This document shows, in pieces, positions 6,743 through 15,517 of a stretch of 18,633 bases of DNA. The notes under the pieces are model-generated. The model ran no database searches and was not told the DNA's origin. It was given only the letters and a program-made list of their open reading frames with translations. The DNA is taken from assembly GCA_020629335.1 (NCBI GenBank), contig JAHDDN010000062.1:1-18633 (forward strand), written 5' to 3'. The position numbers and the translations under genes were made by a program. This DNA comes from Chitinophagales bacterium (GTDB lineage Bacteria; Bacteroidota; Bacteroidia; Chitinophagales; UBA2359). Numbering within the stretch: position 1 is the stretch's first letter; every line of letters starts with the position of its first letter.

Positions 6743-9700
6743 TTATTGGTCTTCCTCTTGGGTTTCTAAATATTGGTTATCAGTTGGTTTATCGTCTTGT
6801 AGTTTAGAGTTGGCTCTTTCTTTGGCCATGATTTCATTCAATCTTTGCTCTACTTCTCGACGAATTTCCATATTATCACCTTTGTATCCATCACGGATAC
6901 TTATTAAGGTTTGTTTAGCTTGGAAAAGTTCATTTTTCTTAGTGTAGTAATCTGCTAGGATGATATAGCTTTTGAGATACCAAATTTCGCTACTTGGCGC
7001 TTCATTGATCACTCTATAGCTCATTGTTTTGGCTTGTTCGAGTTGGCCTTGGCGCATATAGATTTCGGCCATTTTGTATCTTGCTTCTGCTCCCATATCA
7101 TTAGTGGTGAGCTTAATGACTTTATCTAAGTGGCTTAGAGCTTTATTTAGCTGCCCATTATCATAGGCCATCACACCTGCATAGAAATTACCTTCTATGA
7201 TATCATCTTCTGTTACGTCATCTCTATCTAAAAGAGCGGAGACAAATATCTCTACTTCTTGTCGTTTATTTAATTTGAAAGCCGTACGCATCAATCCTCT
7301 TACTGCTTCCAGAGAATAAGTACGTTTTAATGCTACTTGCTCTAGCTCTCGATAATATCTAAAGGCTTTCTCGTAGTTTTTCTCTTTATAGTAAGCGATT
7401 CGTGCTGCTTTATCCAATGCTCTTTCCTTGAAGATGTTATTGGGTTGTTCGATTACGAAATCGAAGTCTTTGATCGCTTGTAGATAATTCTTTTGGCCAT
7501 ACAGACAATCCCCTCTATAGAAATGTGCATAAGTAGAATAAGCTCCCTTAGAGAATTCTGCTAAATAAGTGGAGAAGGCATTGATGGCATTTTGGCAATC
7601 GCCATTATCGTAGAATGCCTCGGCTGCTTGATAACTAATTTCATCGCTATCTGCTGCACTTACATCTATGCCTAGTTGTCTCATTTTCTTTCTAAAGCCT
7701 TCTGCATCGCCATTCCCAATGTAGATGTCTTTCATACCTACTATGGCGTCTTGAGCTTCTGGTGTTTTAGGATATTTCTTGATGACTCTTTCATAACTTG
7801 AAAGGGCTTCCGAATTATTACTTTGATTATAGTGGATTAATCCGATACTTACTAGTGATTTAGGCACGAGTTCTGAATCTGGATTATTATTGATTAGCTC
7901 TTGGAATTTGTTAATAGATTTTTGGTATTGGAGCTTATTAAAGTAGGTGTTGGCTACTTGGTATTTTGCGTCATCTTGGTAGTTTGACTTAGGATACTTT
8001 TGGTATAAGCTCTCCATTAGGCGGATTTTCTCATTCGTATTCCCTTCAAGTCCTAGTATCATTCCATTTTGGTAATAGGCATAATCGGCACCATCCAAAT
8101 TAGCGTCGATGACTCCTTGATAAGCTCTTTTGGCTCTATTATAATCCTTGCTCATAAAGTAGCTATCGCCTCCTCTGAGTAGGGCATCCGCATAAAGTGT
8201 TGTTCTTTGGGTTTGATTACTTGACCTACTCAATCCATCAGCTGCTTGGTTAAAACTTTGCGCAGCCATTTTGTAATCCTTTGCTTTTAGGTAAGTATAA
8301 GCGATGGTATAATTGGCTGTTGCTGGTGACGCATTAGGCGAAGCAGCTCTTCCTCCCGAAGCGCTTAGATAAGATTGCATTCCTTGGCGAGCTTGTTGGA
8401 GATCGCCATTTTGATAGTGTATATCAGACATCCAGTATTGCGCTAATTGTGTCAGTTCTGGACGAATTTTGTATTTGTGAGACATTTGGAATAGCTCCAT
8501 TGCCTCCTCATATTTTTTTGCTTTATGCAGCTCTACCCCTCTATAGGTCGCCATTTTTTGATAGCTCTCATTGAGTCGAGGAGGTCTATTAGGAATCGAT
8601 TCTATAATTGATAAGGCTTCCTTATAATCAGAAGCATTTTCTAATAAGTCAGCTAATAAGTTTTTGGATTCATTGCTATAGCTAGAAGAAGGATAATCAT
8701 TGATAAAAGCAATTAAAGCTTGAATGGCTTCTTTTTCATATCCTGTCTCTGCTGATAGCTTAGCATAATTAAAGGCTGCTGTTTCCTTAATGCCTGCATC
8801 AAAATCTAATTTAGAGGCAGATGCGAATGCAAAACGGGCTTTATCCTTTTCCCCTTTTTTAAGGTGGCAAGCGGCTAAATGATATTGGGCATTTTGGCCC
8901 AATTCATCTTCTAATGTATTAAGGTCAGTGAAGTTTTTGATAGCTTCATCATATTGACCAAATTGGTATTGAGTATAGGCTAGTTGATAAAGGTCTTCCT
9001 TTCTGACTTTGGAAGATTTGTCTACATAATATTTTAAATAAGGCAATGCCTCCTTAAATTTCTTGCTATTATAATAAGTTTGTCCAAGGAGGTGGTTGAG
9101 TTCTTTTCTGAACTTAAGGCCTCTCATTTCCAATTTGGGTACTGTATAAGAAATAAGTTCGTCAAACCTCTTTTGTTTATAGTAGATTTGAGCAACTAGA
9201 TAAGGTACTGTTTTAGAGTAAAGCTCATCATTTTCTACCCGTTTGAAACTACTAAGGGCTTGATCGTACTTTTCTTCTTGGAAATCAATGAATCCAATGT
9301 AATAATTGGCAGCATCTTGATAGCGATTTTTGACTCTTGTTAGCTCTGTGAATAATTGCTGAGCTTCATCAAATTTTTTGAAGATGAAATAACTATAAGC
9401 CTTTTGAAAATAGTAATCATTAATACTTTCTTGTGGTAAGTAATAAGGATCTACTTCTTCAAAATAGCTAATAGCTTCTTTGTACTTCTTTTTCTCGTAA
9501 TAGCCTCTCGCTATTTGGAAATTACACTTAGACGCTAGTTGCCGATTTCCTGGATAATCTATGATGATTTGCTTAAAGCGCATGATAGAGCCAGGCTGTT
9601 CGAGCTTATGAGCGCATATCGCAGCTTGGTATTGTGCATTTTCTTTAAGCAGCTCCCATTTTTCACCATGATTATTTTTCAGATTTTTCACAAAATCATC

Positions 9701-9862
9701 TAATAACTCTTGGGACAAGCTATAGTTTTGCACTTCAAAAAAGTCTAAGGCTTTTTTGTATTGCTCATGTGGTTCAGTAAAGATGGTCGTTTGCTGAGCA
9801 AACATTCCTACTGAAGTCATTGCAAGCAGCAATATAGTGATAATTATTTTTTGCAATCGCAT
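6743..9862 (-). CDS. Large exported tetratricopeptide-repeat protein
   Basis: The 1039-residue protein begins with a signal peptide (hydrophobic IIITILLLAMTSVGMFAQ) and is then made almost wholly of TPR helices from about residue 30 to 1000. Examples are AISYFEEVDPYY, ALSSFKRVENDEL, ALSSYERVIKKYPKTPEAQ and AIKDFDFVIEQPN. The C-terminal tail (about 1010-1039) is polar and acidic. There is no transmembrane segment after the signal, so a periplasmic, possibly outer-membrane-associated scaffold is likely. It is the first gene of a co-directional set with the beta-barrel and HU/SPOR genes. A poor promoter-like match lies just upstream (TTTT, 20 bases, TACTTTAA), as does a GTAAC/GTTAC inverted repeat at about 9882-9898. 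No enzymatic domain is visible, so exact function is unknown. Confidence 0.88.
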   Translation of the reverse strand: MRLQKIIITILLLAMTSVGMFAQQTTIFTEPHEQYKKALDFFEVQNYSLSQELLDDFVKNLKNNHGEKWELLKENAQYQAAICAHKLEQPGSIMRFKQIIIDYPGNRQLASKCNFQIARGYYEKKKYKEAISYFEEVDPYYLPQESINDYYFQKAYSYFIFKKFDEAQQLFTELTRVKNRYQDAANYYIGFIDFQEEKYDQALSSFKRVENDELYSKTVPYLVAQIYYKQKRFDELISYTVPKLEMRGLKFRKELNHLLGQTYYNSKKFKEALPYLKYYVDKSSKVRKEDLYQLAYTQYQFGQYDEAIKNFTDLNTLEDELGQNAQYHLAACHLKKGEKDKARFAFASASKLDFDAGIKETAAFNYAKLSAETGYEKEAIQALIAFINDYPSSSYSNESKNLLADLLENASDYKEALSIIESIPNRPPRLNESYQKMATYRGVELHKAKKYEEAMELFQMSHKYKIRPELTQLAQYWMSDIHYQNGDLQQARQGMQSYLSASGGRAASPNASPATANYTIAYTYLKAKDYKMAAQSFNQAADGLSRSSNQTQRTTLYADALLRGGDSYFMSKDYNRAKRAYQGVIDANLDGADYAYYQNGMILGLEGNTNEKIRLMESLYQKYPKSNYQDDAKYQVANTYFNKLQYQKSINKFQELINNNPDSELVPKSLVSIGLIHYNQSNNSEALSSYERVIKKYPKTPEAQDAIVGMKDIYIGNGDAEGFRKKMRQLGIDVSAADSDEISYQAAEAFYDNGDCQNAINAFSTYLAEFSKGAYSTYAHFYRGDCLYGQKNYLQAIKDFDFVIEQPNNIFKERALDKAARIAYYKEKNYEKAFRYYRELEQVALKRTYSLEAVRGLMRTAFKLNKRQEVEIFVSALLDRDDVTEDDIIEGNFYAGVMAYDNGQLNKALSHLDKVIKLTTNDMGAEARYKMAEIYMRQGQLEQAKTMSYRVINEAPSSEIWYLKSYIILADYYTKKNELFQAKQTLISIRDGYKGDNMEIRREVEQRLNEIMAKERANSKLQDDKPTDNQYLETQEEDQ

Positions 9863-10135
9863 AAGATGAAGTGGACTTAAAGTAACACATTAAGTTACGG
9901 TAATAAAACGGCTATATTACAATAATTTATGCCCGAAATATACTAAGAAAAAAGGAATTTGAACATTTTTTAAGCAGATTAGCACATAAATTATATATGA
10001 CAACATATAATGTTTTGACTTAAAGTCAGTTATATAGTGGCGTAAATTGTGGTAAATAAATGAGTTTGTTAGTTTTTGAGTTGTATTGTATTACAAAGCT
10101 TAAATTGTACGTGCTTAAATTTGGATTCTGTTATG

Positions 10136-10296
10136 TAAGTGCATGGATAAAACTATTCTTACTTTATGACTGGCTCTTTTTCACTCATGCTGCATTAAAT
10201 TTTCCTTAAATAGCACGGCTATGCTCGTCAAATTTGCCTTGCATAAGTAAAAAAGCACCTTAGTCAAAAGGTAACTTAATTTTGTCCAAGCACTTA
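10136..10296. repeat. Family 2 palindromic element, copy 2 (MITE-like)
   Basis: A 161-bp imperfect palindrome is centred exactly at 10216, with ends TAAGTGC and GCACTTA and tip ATAGC-ACG-GCTAT. Both arms carry related sequence: ACTTTATGACT on the left pairs with the complement of AGTCAAAAGGT on the right. Shared with the element at 161-322 are GGCTsTTTTTC, 44 to 34 bases left of centre, and TGCCTTG, starting 19 bases right of centre, at identical offsets. The outer arm sequences differ between the two elements but stay self-complementary in each. Confidence 0.75.
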
Positions 10297-10402
10297 AGAA
10301 ACGATAATATAAGCATTAAAATTGTTGTGTACAAAAAATGACTATGCTTTTTTGTTTTATCTGTAGATATACTGCGCTGCAAAATTTTTAGCCAGCTAAA
10401 AC

Positions 10403-10453
10403 AAAAAGGGCCGACACATGAAATATAAAAAGGGCCGACACAAAGGTCGGCCC
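10403..10453 (-). terminator. Terminator of the TonB receptor gene, Family 3 hairpin locus 2
   Basis: The hairpin GGGCCGAC-ACAAAG-GTCGGCCC (10432-10453) is followed on the minus strand by TTTTTATATTT, giving a good intrinsic terminator about 30 bp past the receptor stop. A 16-base direct repeat, AAAAAGGGCCGACACA, occurs at 10403-10418 and 10427-10442, so a half-copy with its own T-run lies just beyond the full hairpin. The arrangement mirrors the locus at 4972-5021. Confidence 0.85.
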
Positions 10454-10484
10454 CAACAAGTAATTGTTATTTAAACGCATTAGA

Positions 10485-12767
10485 TTAGAAAGTCATGGAG
10501 ACTCCTAAACTTGGCATGAGTGGTAATTGATTGACTCTTTCAAAACGCACCCGATCAAAGTAGAAGATATTATCTCTATCATAAGCATTGGTAACGCTGG
10601 CTGCTATTTCTAATTTAGAGTGCTCTGAGAAGAAGAAGAATTTCTTCAAGCCTAAATCTAAACGGTGATAATATGGCAGACGACCCGAATTTAATTCTTC
10701 ATCGTATAAAATACCTAACTCTCCATTTTGAGAATTAATATCTGTGCTAAGTCCATCCGAAAAACTCAACTCTTCAAAGAAGCCTGTTGTCTTTGTAAAT
10801 GGGAAACCAGAACCTAAATTCCAACGAGCACTAAACTCCCAATCCTTTTGTTTACCAAATGTATAAGTTCCTAAGAAGTTAGCATTATGGCGGCGATCAA
10901 AGTGAGGAGGATATACTTGTTCTCCATCATCTCTATTCACATAACTCAATGAATAAACAGCCCATAAGTATAATCGTCTATAATCATACTTTACGACTGC
11001 ATCAAAACCATAAGCCTTCCCTTGTTCAACTAAAAAATCAGGATCTTGTGGGAACAATTTGTTTCTATTGATATTAATTAGCTGTGGGAAGTTCTTATAA
11101 TAACCTTCTAAATTGAGACTTACTCTCTTACTAAGATCATACTCTATCCCACCAATGACGTGATTAGAAAGCTGCACATTATCCGATACTTCTTCACCAT
11201 TAATATCCACCAATGATTCTTCAGGTGCTGATAAGAAACCTGTGAATAAATTCACAACATCTCGATCTGACTTTGAACTAATAAAGTTTTGAGAGTAAAT
11301 TCCTGCGGAGAACTTCAATCTTGCTGCTTTACTCAGATTGTATTTCATACCGATTCTTGGTTCGAAAACAAAGGCTGGTAAGGATGCGTAATAACTCAAT
11401 CTTACGCTTGGCTCAAAGACTAATTTTTCATTAAACAGCATACTTCTATAAGTCATGAAGCCGCCAATTTCTGTTGTGTTTTGATTTTGGTCAATCTTCA
11501 AACCTAGGTCATTAAAGAACTCAAAGGTGGTCTTGAAACCATTGACATTGACCCCATATTTGATATCTCCTTTGGGTAAGAAATAAGAGAAATTCAAGTC
11601 AAAATCGAAGCCGCCAATCGAACTTGTACGTGGTTTTCCATCTCCTTCTGTCAATCTCATATCATAATTAGAGAAAGAAAAACGCCCATTCATTACAACC
11701 TTAGCTTGGCCTGGTACTACAATAAAGTTAGTCCCTGCCCCATAAGCATCCCAACCAAAGAAGGAAGATCCTTTATAATCTACATTATCATCATGCCTGT
11801 ACCCAAAGAAGCTGATTTTACTACCATTATTACCATTAAAAGAAACCTTACCATAAAAATCAGTAAAGTTAAATGGCAAACCTGCTGTATCAATATAAGA
11901 GTATAATATAGGAGATGTACGGTCTAAATAAGAAGTTTTTGCCGTGAAAATATAAGAAGCACTGGCTCCATTATCATTTAGTTTGATCAATGGACCTTCC
12001 ACAATCGCTTTGGCCAAAAATGGATTAATACCCACTTTTCCACCCATTCGTTTTTTATTGCCATCCTTAGTCGTAACATCAATCACCGCCGAAATACGTC
12101 CGCCATATTTAGCACTAAAACCGCCTGTCATGACATCCACATTACGCAATATTTCCGTTTCAAAAATAGAAAATAAGCCAATCGAGTGAAATGGATTATA
12201 AATGGTCAAGCCATCCAATAAGACCTTCGTCTGTATCTGAGAGCCCCCCCGAATATAGAGCTGCCCTCCTTGATCTCCAGAAAATACAACCCCTGGTAAT
12301 ACCTGAAGATATTGCGCCAAATCAGGCTCACCACCCACACTTGGTATTTTCGCAATCTGCTTAGGCGTCACCTTAATAGTGGAGGTTCGCACTTCCGTTT
12401 GAGCCTCTTCTTTTTCAGCTGTAATTTTGATTTCCTCCAAAACTACATTACCTTTTGTCAAGAAAAGCTGCTGATTAACAATCTTCCCTTTTTTGACAGT
12501 AATTTTTACCTGAGTCGTATCATAACCCACATAAGTACTCATCAATGTATACTCGCCCTCAGCAACTTTATTGATAGAATAAAATCCATTCTCATCGGTA
12601 ATAGCCCCATAGGTAGCAGGATTCTCCTTCAAAAACACATTGGTGAAAATGATCGGTTCTCCCGACTCTTTATCATACACAAAACCTCTAATATCCCCCG
12701 TTTGTGCCCAAGCAAAGGCACTTCCAAGTAATATCAAAACAACTATAGTACTAACTAACTTCTTCAT
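10485..12767 (-). CDS. TonB-dependent receptor with N-terminal carboxypeptidase-regulatory-like domain
   Basis: The 760-residue protein has a signal peptide (MKKLVSTIVVLILLGSAFAWAQ). A beta-sandwich domain at about 23-110 (GDIRGFVYDKESGEPIIFTNVFL, then EGEYTLMSTYVGYDT) is the CarboxypepD_reg-like module common in Bacteroidota. The plug is at about 130-235 (LPGVVFSGDQGGQLYIRGGS, then KVLLDGLTIYNP and GFSAKYGGRISAVIDV). A beta-barrel follows and ends in a terminal phenylalanine (GVSMTF). Substrate is unknown. No SusD-like gene follows it, and its length is shorter than SusC proteins, so it is not a typical polysaccharide-uptake receptor. It appears to be transcribed alone, ending at the hairpin terminator 10403-10453. 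Family 1 copy C lies upstream, between it and the Sua5/YciO gene. Confidence 0.92.
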   Translation of the reverse strand: MKKLVSTIVVLILLGSAFAWAQTGDIRGFVYDKESGEPIIFTNVFLKENPATYGAITDENGFYSINKVAEGEYTLMSTYVGYDTTQVKITVKKGKIVNQQLFLTKGNVVLEEIKITAEKEEAQTEVRTSTIKVTPKQIAKIPSVGGEPDLAQYLQVLPGVVFSGDQGGQLYIRGGSQIQTKVLLDGLTIYNPFHSIGLFSIFETEILRNVDVMTGGFSAKYGGRISAVIDVTTKDGNKKRMGGKVGINPFLAKAIVEGPLIKLNDNGASASYIFTAKTSYLDRTSPILYSYIDTAGLPFNFTDFYGKVSFNGNNGSKISFFGYRHDDNVDYKGSSFFGWDAYGAGTNFIVVPGQAKVVMNGRFSFSNYDMRLTEGDGKPRTSSIGGFDFDLNFSYFLPKGDIKYGVNVNGFKTTFEFFNDLGLKIDQNQNTTEIGGFMTYRSMLFNEKLVFEPSVRLSYYASLPAFVFEPRIGMKYNLSKAARLKFSAGIYSQNFISSKSDRDVVNLFTGFLSAPEESLVDINGEEVSDNVQLSNHVIGGIEYDLSKRVSLNLEGYYKNFPQLININRNKLFPQDPDFLVEQGKAYGFDAVVKYDYRRLYLWAVYSLSYVNRDDGEQVYPPHFDRRHNANFLGTYTFGKQKDWEFSARWNLGSGFPFTKTTGFFEELSFSDGLSTDINSQNGELGILYDEELNSGRLPYYHRLDLGLKKFFFFSEHSKLEIAASVTNAYDRDNIFYFDRVRFERVNQLPLMPSLGVSMTF

Positions 12768-12853
12768 TGAATCAGATTATATTTAATGGTGTTTTACTTT
12801 GGGGCTTCCCATGCGTTCGTATAAACAGTTGATTATGCCATAATAAATTTATC

Positions 12854-12877
12854 ATTCATCATTATGCATTCATCATT
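12854..12877. repeat. Short direct repeat upstream of the TonB receptor gene
   Basis: ATTCATCATT occurs twice, separated by ATGC. It abuts the hairpin CGCC-GAA-GGCG that precedes Family 1 copy C. It may be a variable flank of the repeat. Confidence 0.5.
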
Positions 12878-12891
12878 CGCCGAAGGCGCAT

Positions 12892-13026
12892 GGTCGGGCT
12901 GTCCGCTCTTATGTGGCTATGCTGCTCCTACTCTGCTAAGTGCTGCTTGTCTGCCCTTCGGGCCAGCCATCGCATCACTAAGCGCCGTAAGTCGCAGCAT
13001 GGCCGCCACATACCGCTTCCATCCCT
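12892..13026 (-). repeat. Family 1 structured repeat, copy C
   Basis: Read on the minus strand it starts GGGATGGAAGCGG only a few bases after the Sua5/YciO stop (TAG, 13031-13033) and ends GCCCGACC. Helices TATGTGGC/GCCACATA, ATGCTGC/GCAGCAT and AGTG-A-TGC with GCA-G-CACT are all present. The apical loop is replaced by an extra small hairpin, GCCC-GAA-GGGC, inside the CTG/CAG stem. This copy closely matches the one at 18488-18620. Confidence 0.85.
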
Positions 13027-13030
13027 AAGC

Positions 13031-13648
13031 CTATGACAAATCTAACTCCCCAAGCCCTTGACGAATAATTTCAATTTCATCTCCAGTACAATCGACTACT
13101 GTTGATGGCTCATTCAAACTAAAACCTGAATCAATCACTATATCTACTTGTTTATGGTAATCTTCATAGATCAATTCTGGGTCGTAACGATAAGCTTCCA
13201 TCTTCTCGCTATCTTTAAGGGAGGTAGACAAAATAGGCCTTCCTAATGCTTTTACAATAGCACTTGGAATACTGTGGTCAGGTACTCTGATCCCAACCGT
13301 TTTTTTCTTCGATTTAAATAATTTAGGAACATTATTACTAGCTGGTAGTATAAAGGTAAATGGTCCTGGCAAATGCTTGCGCATTATTTTATACACGTTT
13401 TTGTCAAATTGTAGTGTATAGTCGGATAGATGGCTCAAATCATGGCAAACGAAAGAAAGGTGCGCTTTTTTCGGGTCAATTCCTTTCAATTGACAAACCT
13501 TCTCCACTGCTTTTTGATTGTTAATGTCGCATCCGATTCCATAAATCGTGTCTGTTGGATATATGATAATTCCGCCTTTCTCTAAGCATTCCTTTACCAT
13601 TTCTATTTTCCGCTCACTCGGATTTGAAGAATTAATTCTCAATAACAT
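13031..13648 (-). CDS. Sua5/YciO/YrdC family protein (threonylcarbamoyl-AMP synthase fold)
   Basis: The 205-residue single-domain protein has the family signature PTDTIYGIGCD (31-41), LPGPFTFILPAS (93-104), VGIRVPDH (118-125), STSLKDS (141-147) and STVVDCTG near 182. The family makes threonylcarbamoyl-AMP from threonine, bicarbonate and ATP for the t6A base in tRNAs. The sequence resembles the YciO branch (KGIDPKKAHLSF rather than the K-R-P core of TsaC/Sua5), and whether YciO proteins perform that step is less certain. No extra C-terminal Sua5 domain is present. It starts about 20 bp beyond the sucC terminator. Family call firm; TsaC activity only possible. Confidence 0.9.
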   Translation of the reverse strand: MLLRINSSNPSERKIEMVKECLEKGGIIIYPTDTIYGIGCDINNQKAVEKVCQLKGIDPKKAHLSFVCHDLSHLSDYTLQFDKNVYKIMRKHLPGPFTFILPASNNVPKLFKSKKKTVGIRVPDHSIPSAIVKALGRPILSTSLKDSEKMEAYRYDPELIYEDYHKQVDIVIDSGFSLNEPSTVVDCTGDEIEIIRQGLGELDLS

Positions 13649-13668
13649 TTCACTAAATATTTTAATTT

Positions 13669-13701
13669 AAATAGCCCGCAATGTAAAATTGCGGGCTATT
13701 T
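13669..13701 (-). terminator. Intrinsic terminator after sucC
   Basis: A perfect 14-bp stem, AAATAGCCCGCAAT with ATTGCGGGCTATTT (13669-13682 and 13688-13701), has a 5-base loop. AT-rich sequence with scattered T residues follows on the minus strand. It lies 28 bp past the sucC stop and 20 bp before the next start codon. Confidence 0.85.
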
Positions 13702-13729
13702 GCTTTTGTTATAATAAGCCAGAGTAAGA

Positions 13730-14923
13730 TTACTTGGCTAATACTTCGGCTACTTTTTCAGCAGCTTCTTTTAATATGATAGCTGAGTGTACTTTTAAGC
13801 CCGATTCATCAATAATGACTTTGGCTTCTTCAGCATTGGTGCCTTGTAGTCTTACAATAATAGGTATATTGATCTCTCCTATGTTTTTGTAAGCATCTAC
13901 CACCCCTTGAGCAACACGATCACATCTTACAATACCACCAAATATGTTTACTAAGATAGCTTCTACCTTAGGATCTTCCATGATGATTCTGAATCCTGCT
14001 TCTACTGTTTGTGCATTGGCTGTACCTCCTACATCTAAGAAGTTAGCTGGTTCTCCACCTGATAATTTGATAATATCCATTGTTGCCATTGCTAAACCTG
14101 CTCCATTTACCATACAACCTACATTACCATCTAAGTTAACATAGTTAAGGTGGTGCTTCTTAGCTTTTACCTCTGTTGGATCTTCTTCTCTTTCATCTCT
14201 TAAAGCAGCGATGTCTTTATGACGGAAAAGAGCATTATCGTCGATATCGACTTTAGCATCTACTACGATCATTTTGCTATCAGAAGTTTTAAGCAAAGGA
14301 TTAATCTCTAACATGGTAGCATCTAACTTCAAGTAAGCATTATACAACTTACCGATGAATTTAGTCATATCCTTAAATGCAGCTCCTTTCAAGCCTAAGT
14401 TATATGCTATTTTACGTGCTTGGAATGGCATAATTCCAGTAGCTGGATTGATCCACTCTTTAAAGATTTTATCTGGCTTATGCTCTGCAACTTCCTCGAT
14501 GTCCATTCCTCCTTCTGGAGAATACATGACTACATGCTGATGCTTAGCACGATCCAATAAGAAGCTTAAGTAGAATTCTTCTATTTCTTCTTCCCCTGGA
14601 TAGAACATATCTTCAGCTACTAGTATTGTATTTACATGCTTACCCTCTGCCCCTGTTTGAGGAGTTACTAAGGTCATCCCTAGTATATCACTAGATACCT
14701 GTTTGAGTTCATCCATAGATTTAGCGAGCTTTACGCCTCCACCTTTTCCACGTCCACCGGCGTGAACTTGGGCTTTTACTACCCAAAATTTCGTACCAGT
14801 ATCTGCTGTGAGTTTTTCTCCTGCTTTTAAAGCATCTTCAACAGATTCAACGGCAATACCTCTTTGAATAGGCACATTATGTAGAGCTAAAAGCTCTTTA
14901 GACTGATATTCGTGTAAATTCAT
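13730..14923 (-). CDS. sucC: Succinyl-CoA ligase (ADP-forming) beta subunit
   Basis: This is the TCA-cycle enzyme subunit that, with SucD, interconverts succinyl-CoA and succinate plus CoA while making ATP. The 397 residues are full length. The ATP-grasp domain starts at [12 protein letters not shown] and includes [17 protein letters not shown] (49-65) for nucleotide binding. The C-terminal CoA-ligase domain shows [24 protein letters not shown] and [13 protein letters not shown], all diagnostic of the family. No sucD lies next to it in this window, so the subunits are encoded apart, as in several Bacteroidota. It has a good promoter at 14961-14991, a short leader of about 30 nt and its own terminator. 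It is divergent from the phasin-like gene. Confidence 0.97.
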   Translation of the reverse strand: MNLHEYQSKELLALHNVPIQRGIAVESVEDALKAGEKLTADTGTKFWVVKAQVHAGGRGKGGGVKLAKSMDELKQVSSDILGMTLVTPQTGAEGKHVNTILVAEDMFYPGEEEIEEFYLSFLLDRAKHQHVVMYSPEGGMDIEEVAEHKPDKIFKEWINPATGIMPFQARKIAYNLGLKGAAFKDMTKFIGKLYNAYLKLDATMLEINPLLKTSDSKMIVVDAKVDIDDNALFRHKDIAALRDEREEDPTEVKAKKHHLNYVNLDGNVGCMVNGAGLAMATMDIIKLSGGEPANFLDVGGTANAQTVEAGFRIIMEDPKVEAILVNIFGGIVRCDRVAQGVVDAYKNIGEINIPIIVRLQGTNAEEAKVIIDESGLKVHSAIILKEAAEKVAEVLAK

Positions 14924-14960
14924 TATACTTTATTTGAAATGATTTCGTATTTTCAGGCCG

Positions 14961-14991
14961 CTAAAATAGTATAAACTATACTCTTATCAAA
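14961..14991 (-). promoter_or_regulatory. Predicted Bacteroidota-type promoter for sucC
   Basis: On the minus strand TTTG (complement of 14988-14991), 19 bases, then TATTTTAG (complement of 14961-14968) match TTTG-N19-TAnnTTTG with one mismatch. Transcription would start about 30 nt before the sucC ATG, a sensible leader length. Confidence 0.5.
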
Positions 14992-15120
14992 CTAAGGACG
15001 ATTAAGATCGTACGCAATTATCGTCTTTTAACATTCAAACTGGCTTTTTACTCTATTTTTTGAACTTTTCCCCCTACTTTAAAGTTGTTTCTTCTGTATT
15101 CCATAAAATAAAAATCAAAA

Positions 15121-15441
15121 ATGGACGAATTAATAAGAAGATTTGTTAAAACAGGTATTGTGTTCGCTAATAGAGCCGCAGAGAGAGTAGAGACTGTCGT
15201 TGATGAGTTAATTGATCAAGGAAAGTTATCTGAAGATGAGGGGTCAAAGATTGTGAATAACCTATTGAGTGATGCTAAGAAGAATCGTACTAAATTTGAA
15301 GGTAAAGCTAAAGATTTTTACGAGCAAATGCGTGATAAATTAGATATTCCATCAAATGATGATTTTGAAAAGCTCAAGAAGAAAATGAAGAAGTTAGAGA
15401 AAAGGTTAGCCAAGTTAGAAGGCATTAGCGAAGAAGAATAG
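15121..15441 (+). CDS. Small phasin-like coiled-coil protein
   Basis: The 106-residue protein is helical and highly charged. It opens MDELIRRFVKTGIVFANRAAERVETVVDELIDQGKLSEDEG and ends with a lysine/glutamate coiled coil, FEKLKKKMKKLEKRLAKLEG. This layout (amphipathic helix, short hinge, C-terminal coiled coil) resembles the PHA-synthesis-regulator phasin family (COG3937 type). No PHA synthase is in the window, so granule binding cannot be assumed; such proteins also occur as general small regulators. No signal or membrane segment is present, so it should be cytoplasmic. It is divergent from sucC across a 197-bp gap and closes with a strong terminator. Confidence 0.75.
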   Translation: MDELIRRFVKTGIVFANRAAERVETVVDELIDQGKLSEDEGSKIVNNLLSDAKKNRTKFEGKAKDFYEQMRDKLDIPSNDDFEKLKKKMKKLEKRLAKLEGISEEE

Positions 15442-15467
15442 ACCAAAACAAGCTTATGATATTTTAG

Positions 15468-15500
15468 AAAAGCCACGAATTCCATTCGTGGCTTTTTTTG
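15468..15500 (+). terminator. Intrinsic terminator after the phasin-like gene
   Basis: AAAAGCCACGAAT pairs with ATTCGTGGCTTTT around a TCC loop, followed by T residues and TTTTTG. It lies 27 bp past the stop and only about 18 bp before the hydrolase start. Confidence 0.9.
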
Positions 15501-15517
15501 TTTTTGTATATTGAGCA

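Larger units (their letters stand above)
9863..10484. other. 622-bp intergenic region with hairpin elements
   Basis: No credible coding frame is present. It holds the Family 2 palindrome (10136-10296) and the Family 3 hairpin/terminator (10403-10453). The remaining AT-rich DNA next to the TPR gene must hold that gene's promoter, but no strong consensus is visible. A short palindrome GACTTAAAGTC lies near 10016-10026. Confidence 0.6.

Noticed and set aside
10403..10453. CRISPR-like direct repeats
   Set aside because: There are only two copies with an 8-bp spacer, part of a hairpin/half-hairpin arrangement; no array and no cas genes.
12312..12731. A 139-codon plus-strand open frame
   Set aside because: It is antisense to the signal peptide and N-terminal domain of the TonB-dependent receptor; no independent support.
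10485..12767. SusC-type polysaccharide-utilisation receptor
   Set aside because: There is no SusD-like lipoprotein or glycoside hydrolase next to it, and 760 residues is short for SusC; it is left as a generic TonB-dependent receptor.
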